A stretch of DNA of 12,568 nt from CAYYNP01 sp964472545 (lineage in GTDB: Bacteria; Planctomycetota; Planctomycetia; Pirellulales; Thermoguttaceae), in contig CAYYNP010000287.1 in the NCBI GenBank assembly GCA_964472545.1, forward strand, positions 1 through 12,568. The letters run 5' to 3'. The first letter of the stretch is position 1. Every line of letters starts with the position of its first letter. Below, in pieces: positions 11,689 to 12,568 of the stretch. The position numbers were made by a program, and so were the translations under genes. The notes beneath the pieces were generated by a model. It searched no databases. It was not told the DNA's origin and saw only the letters and a program-made list of their open reading frames with translations.

Positions 11689-12568
11689 TCACCTTTGCGG
11701 CAACGTGTTTACGGGGCTCGGTATGGCGTCGATCTTGGGCTGCCTGGCTTTCGTGCTCATGCGGAGCACCCGAGTGAAGATGCGCGCGGCCAACGGCATC
11801 AGGCCCGCGCGAACGATGGCCACCCACAGCGGGTCGACTTTCGCCCAAGCCACATTATAGGCGATTCGCTTCAGCGTGCCGGGCAGCCCGAGCGAACGTC
11901 GTACGATCGAACCGAACGTAAGGAAATCGCGGTAAGCCCGTTTGTGGCCCGCCTCGAGTTGCTCGGGCGTCATCCGGCGCGGGCGGAAGACGGCGTGATC
12001 GGTATCGTAGTAGGCCCACCGGCGATGCAAGATCCGTCCGTCGGCCTGAAGACGGTCGAACGCCCTCGTTCCGGGTAATGGCGTAAGGACGTGGAACGTC
12101 GCCGTGAGGAGCTTGCTTTTGACGGCGAACTCGACGGTCCGATCGAAGACGTCGGGCCCGTCGTGGTCGAAACCGAAGACGAAGCTCCCGTTGATCATGA
12201 TGCCCGCGTCGTGAAATCGCCGGCACGCCCGGGCATAGTCGGCCGTTGCGTTGACCGACTTGTTGTTGCCCCGCATGTTTTCCGCCGAGATCGACTCGAA
12301 GCCCACAAAGAGGCTGCGGCAACCGGCGTCGTAGGCCTCTTCGAGATAGCCCGGGTCGTCGGCCACGTCGAGCGACGCGGCGGCTTGCCATACGATGCCC
12401 GAACCGCGCAGCAGATCGAACATCGCCCGGGCGTGACGCCGATTCCCCAGCAGGTTGTCGTCCAGGAAGAAGACCAGGCCGTCGGCCACGTCGGCCAACT
12501 CTCGCTCGATCCGGTCGATGGGGCGCGCCTCATAATAGCTCGGCCCCCAGAAGCTGGACTTGTAACAG
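11689..12568 (-). CDS. Radical SAM protein, B12-binding/DUF4070 type (partial, 5' end outside window)
   Basis: The last 292 residues of a larger protein; the frame is open to the right edge. The first visible full codon is Cys (12565-12567), followed by YKSSFWGPSYYEARPIDRI. This is the context of the third cysteine of a CxxxCxxC iron-sulfur motif, so the rest of the motif and any cobalamin-binding domain lie outside. Further radical SAM marks are VFFLDDNLLGNRRHAR, WQAAASLDVADD, GCRSLFVGFESIS, GIMINGSFVFGFD and TATFHVLTPLPGTRAF. The C-terminal part (WAYYDTDHAVFRPRRMTPEQLEAG and onward) fits the DUF4070-type tail seen in cobalamin-dependent radical SAM proteins, some of which act on hopanoids. 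The reaction here cannot be assigned. An operon with the four-helix membrane protein suggests a lipid or envelope link, which is only an inference. Confidence 0.88.
   Translation of the reverse strand, partial: CYKSSFWGPSYYEARPIDRIERELADVADGLVFFLDDNLLGNRRHARAMFDLLRGSGIVWQAAASLDVADDPGYLEEAYDAGCRSLFVGFESISAENMRGNNKSVNATADYARACRRFHDAGIMINGSFVFGFDHDGPDVFDRTVEFAVKSKLLTATFHVLTPLPGTRAFDRLQADGRILHRRWAYYDTDHAVFRPRRMTPEQLEAGHKRAYRDFLTFGSIVRRSLGLPGTLKRIAYNVAWAKVDPLWVAIVRAGLMPLAARIFTRVLRMSTKARQPKIDAIPSPVNTLPQR

Noticed and set aside
10595..11777. Two long overlapping plus-strand frames through the REP cluster
   Set aside because: They overlap the 10470 gene out of frame, translate repeat hairpins, or run antisense to the four-helix membrane gene.

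Overview
The window looks like a chromosomal segment of a planctomycete, probably Pirellulales-like. This is inferred from high G+C, large secreted glycoside hydrolases, small membrane proteins with the FSLRSLLL and FTIWDLLVWMTVC type N-termini common in that phylum, and a RAYT/REP repeat family. No rRNA or tRNA gene is present, so the placement rests on protein style only.

Layout. (1) Positions 117-8425, minus strand: two paralogous secreted alpha-L-rhamnosidases (GH78) in tandem. The upstream one (4250-8425) is a natural fusion: a complete NodB/CE4 polysaccharide deacetylase sits in front of a complete GH78 enzyme. Both carry a LamG-type concanavalin-like domain spliced into the same point of the GH78 N-terminal region. 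The whole gap between them is filled by a RAYT (REP-associated tyrosine, HUH-type) transposase gene bounded by perfect 24-bp inverted repeats, plus a large REP-like hairpin that supplies the stop codon of the upstream fusion gene. (2) Positions 8768-10763, plus strand: a membrane-anchored Cys-rich protein, a zinc-ribbon/S1-domain protein overlapping it by four bases, and two very small membrane proteins. (3) Positions 11199-12568, minus strand: the C-terminal part of a radical SAM protein of the B12-binding/DUF4070 type, cut by the window edge, followed seven bases later by a four-helix membrane protein. (4) The intergenic gaps at 8426-8767 and 10764-11198 hold further copies of the same REP-like repeat. 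The gap at 10048-10469 holds a different hairpin repeat.

How the parts fit. The two exported rhamnosidases, one with a deacetylase in the same chain, suggest breakdown of an O- or N-acetylated, rhamnose-containing polysaccharide outside the cytoplasm. The RAYT gene and at least four scattered REP-like units form a self-consistent family: short hairpins keep base pairing through paired changes (GTTGC/GCAAC against GTGGC/GCCAC) and longer stems share a CCCCGACG...CGTCGGGG core. The most notable items are the CE4-GH78 fusion, the shared LamG insertion, and the RAYT/REP element wedged between the two paralogues.
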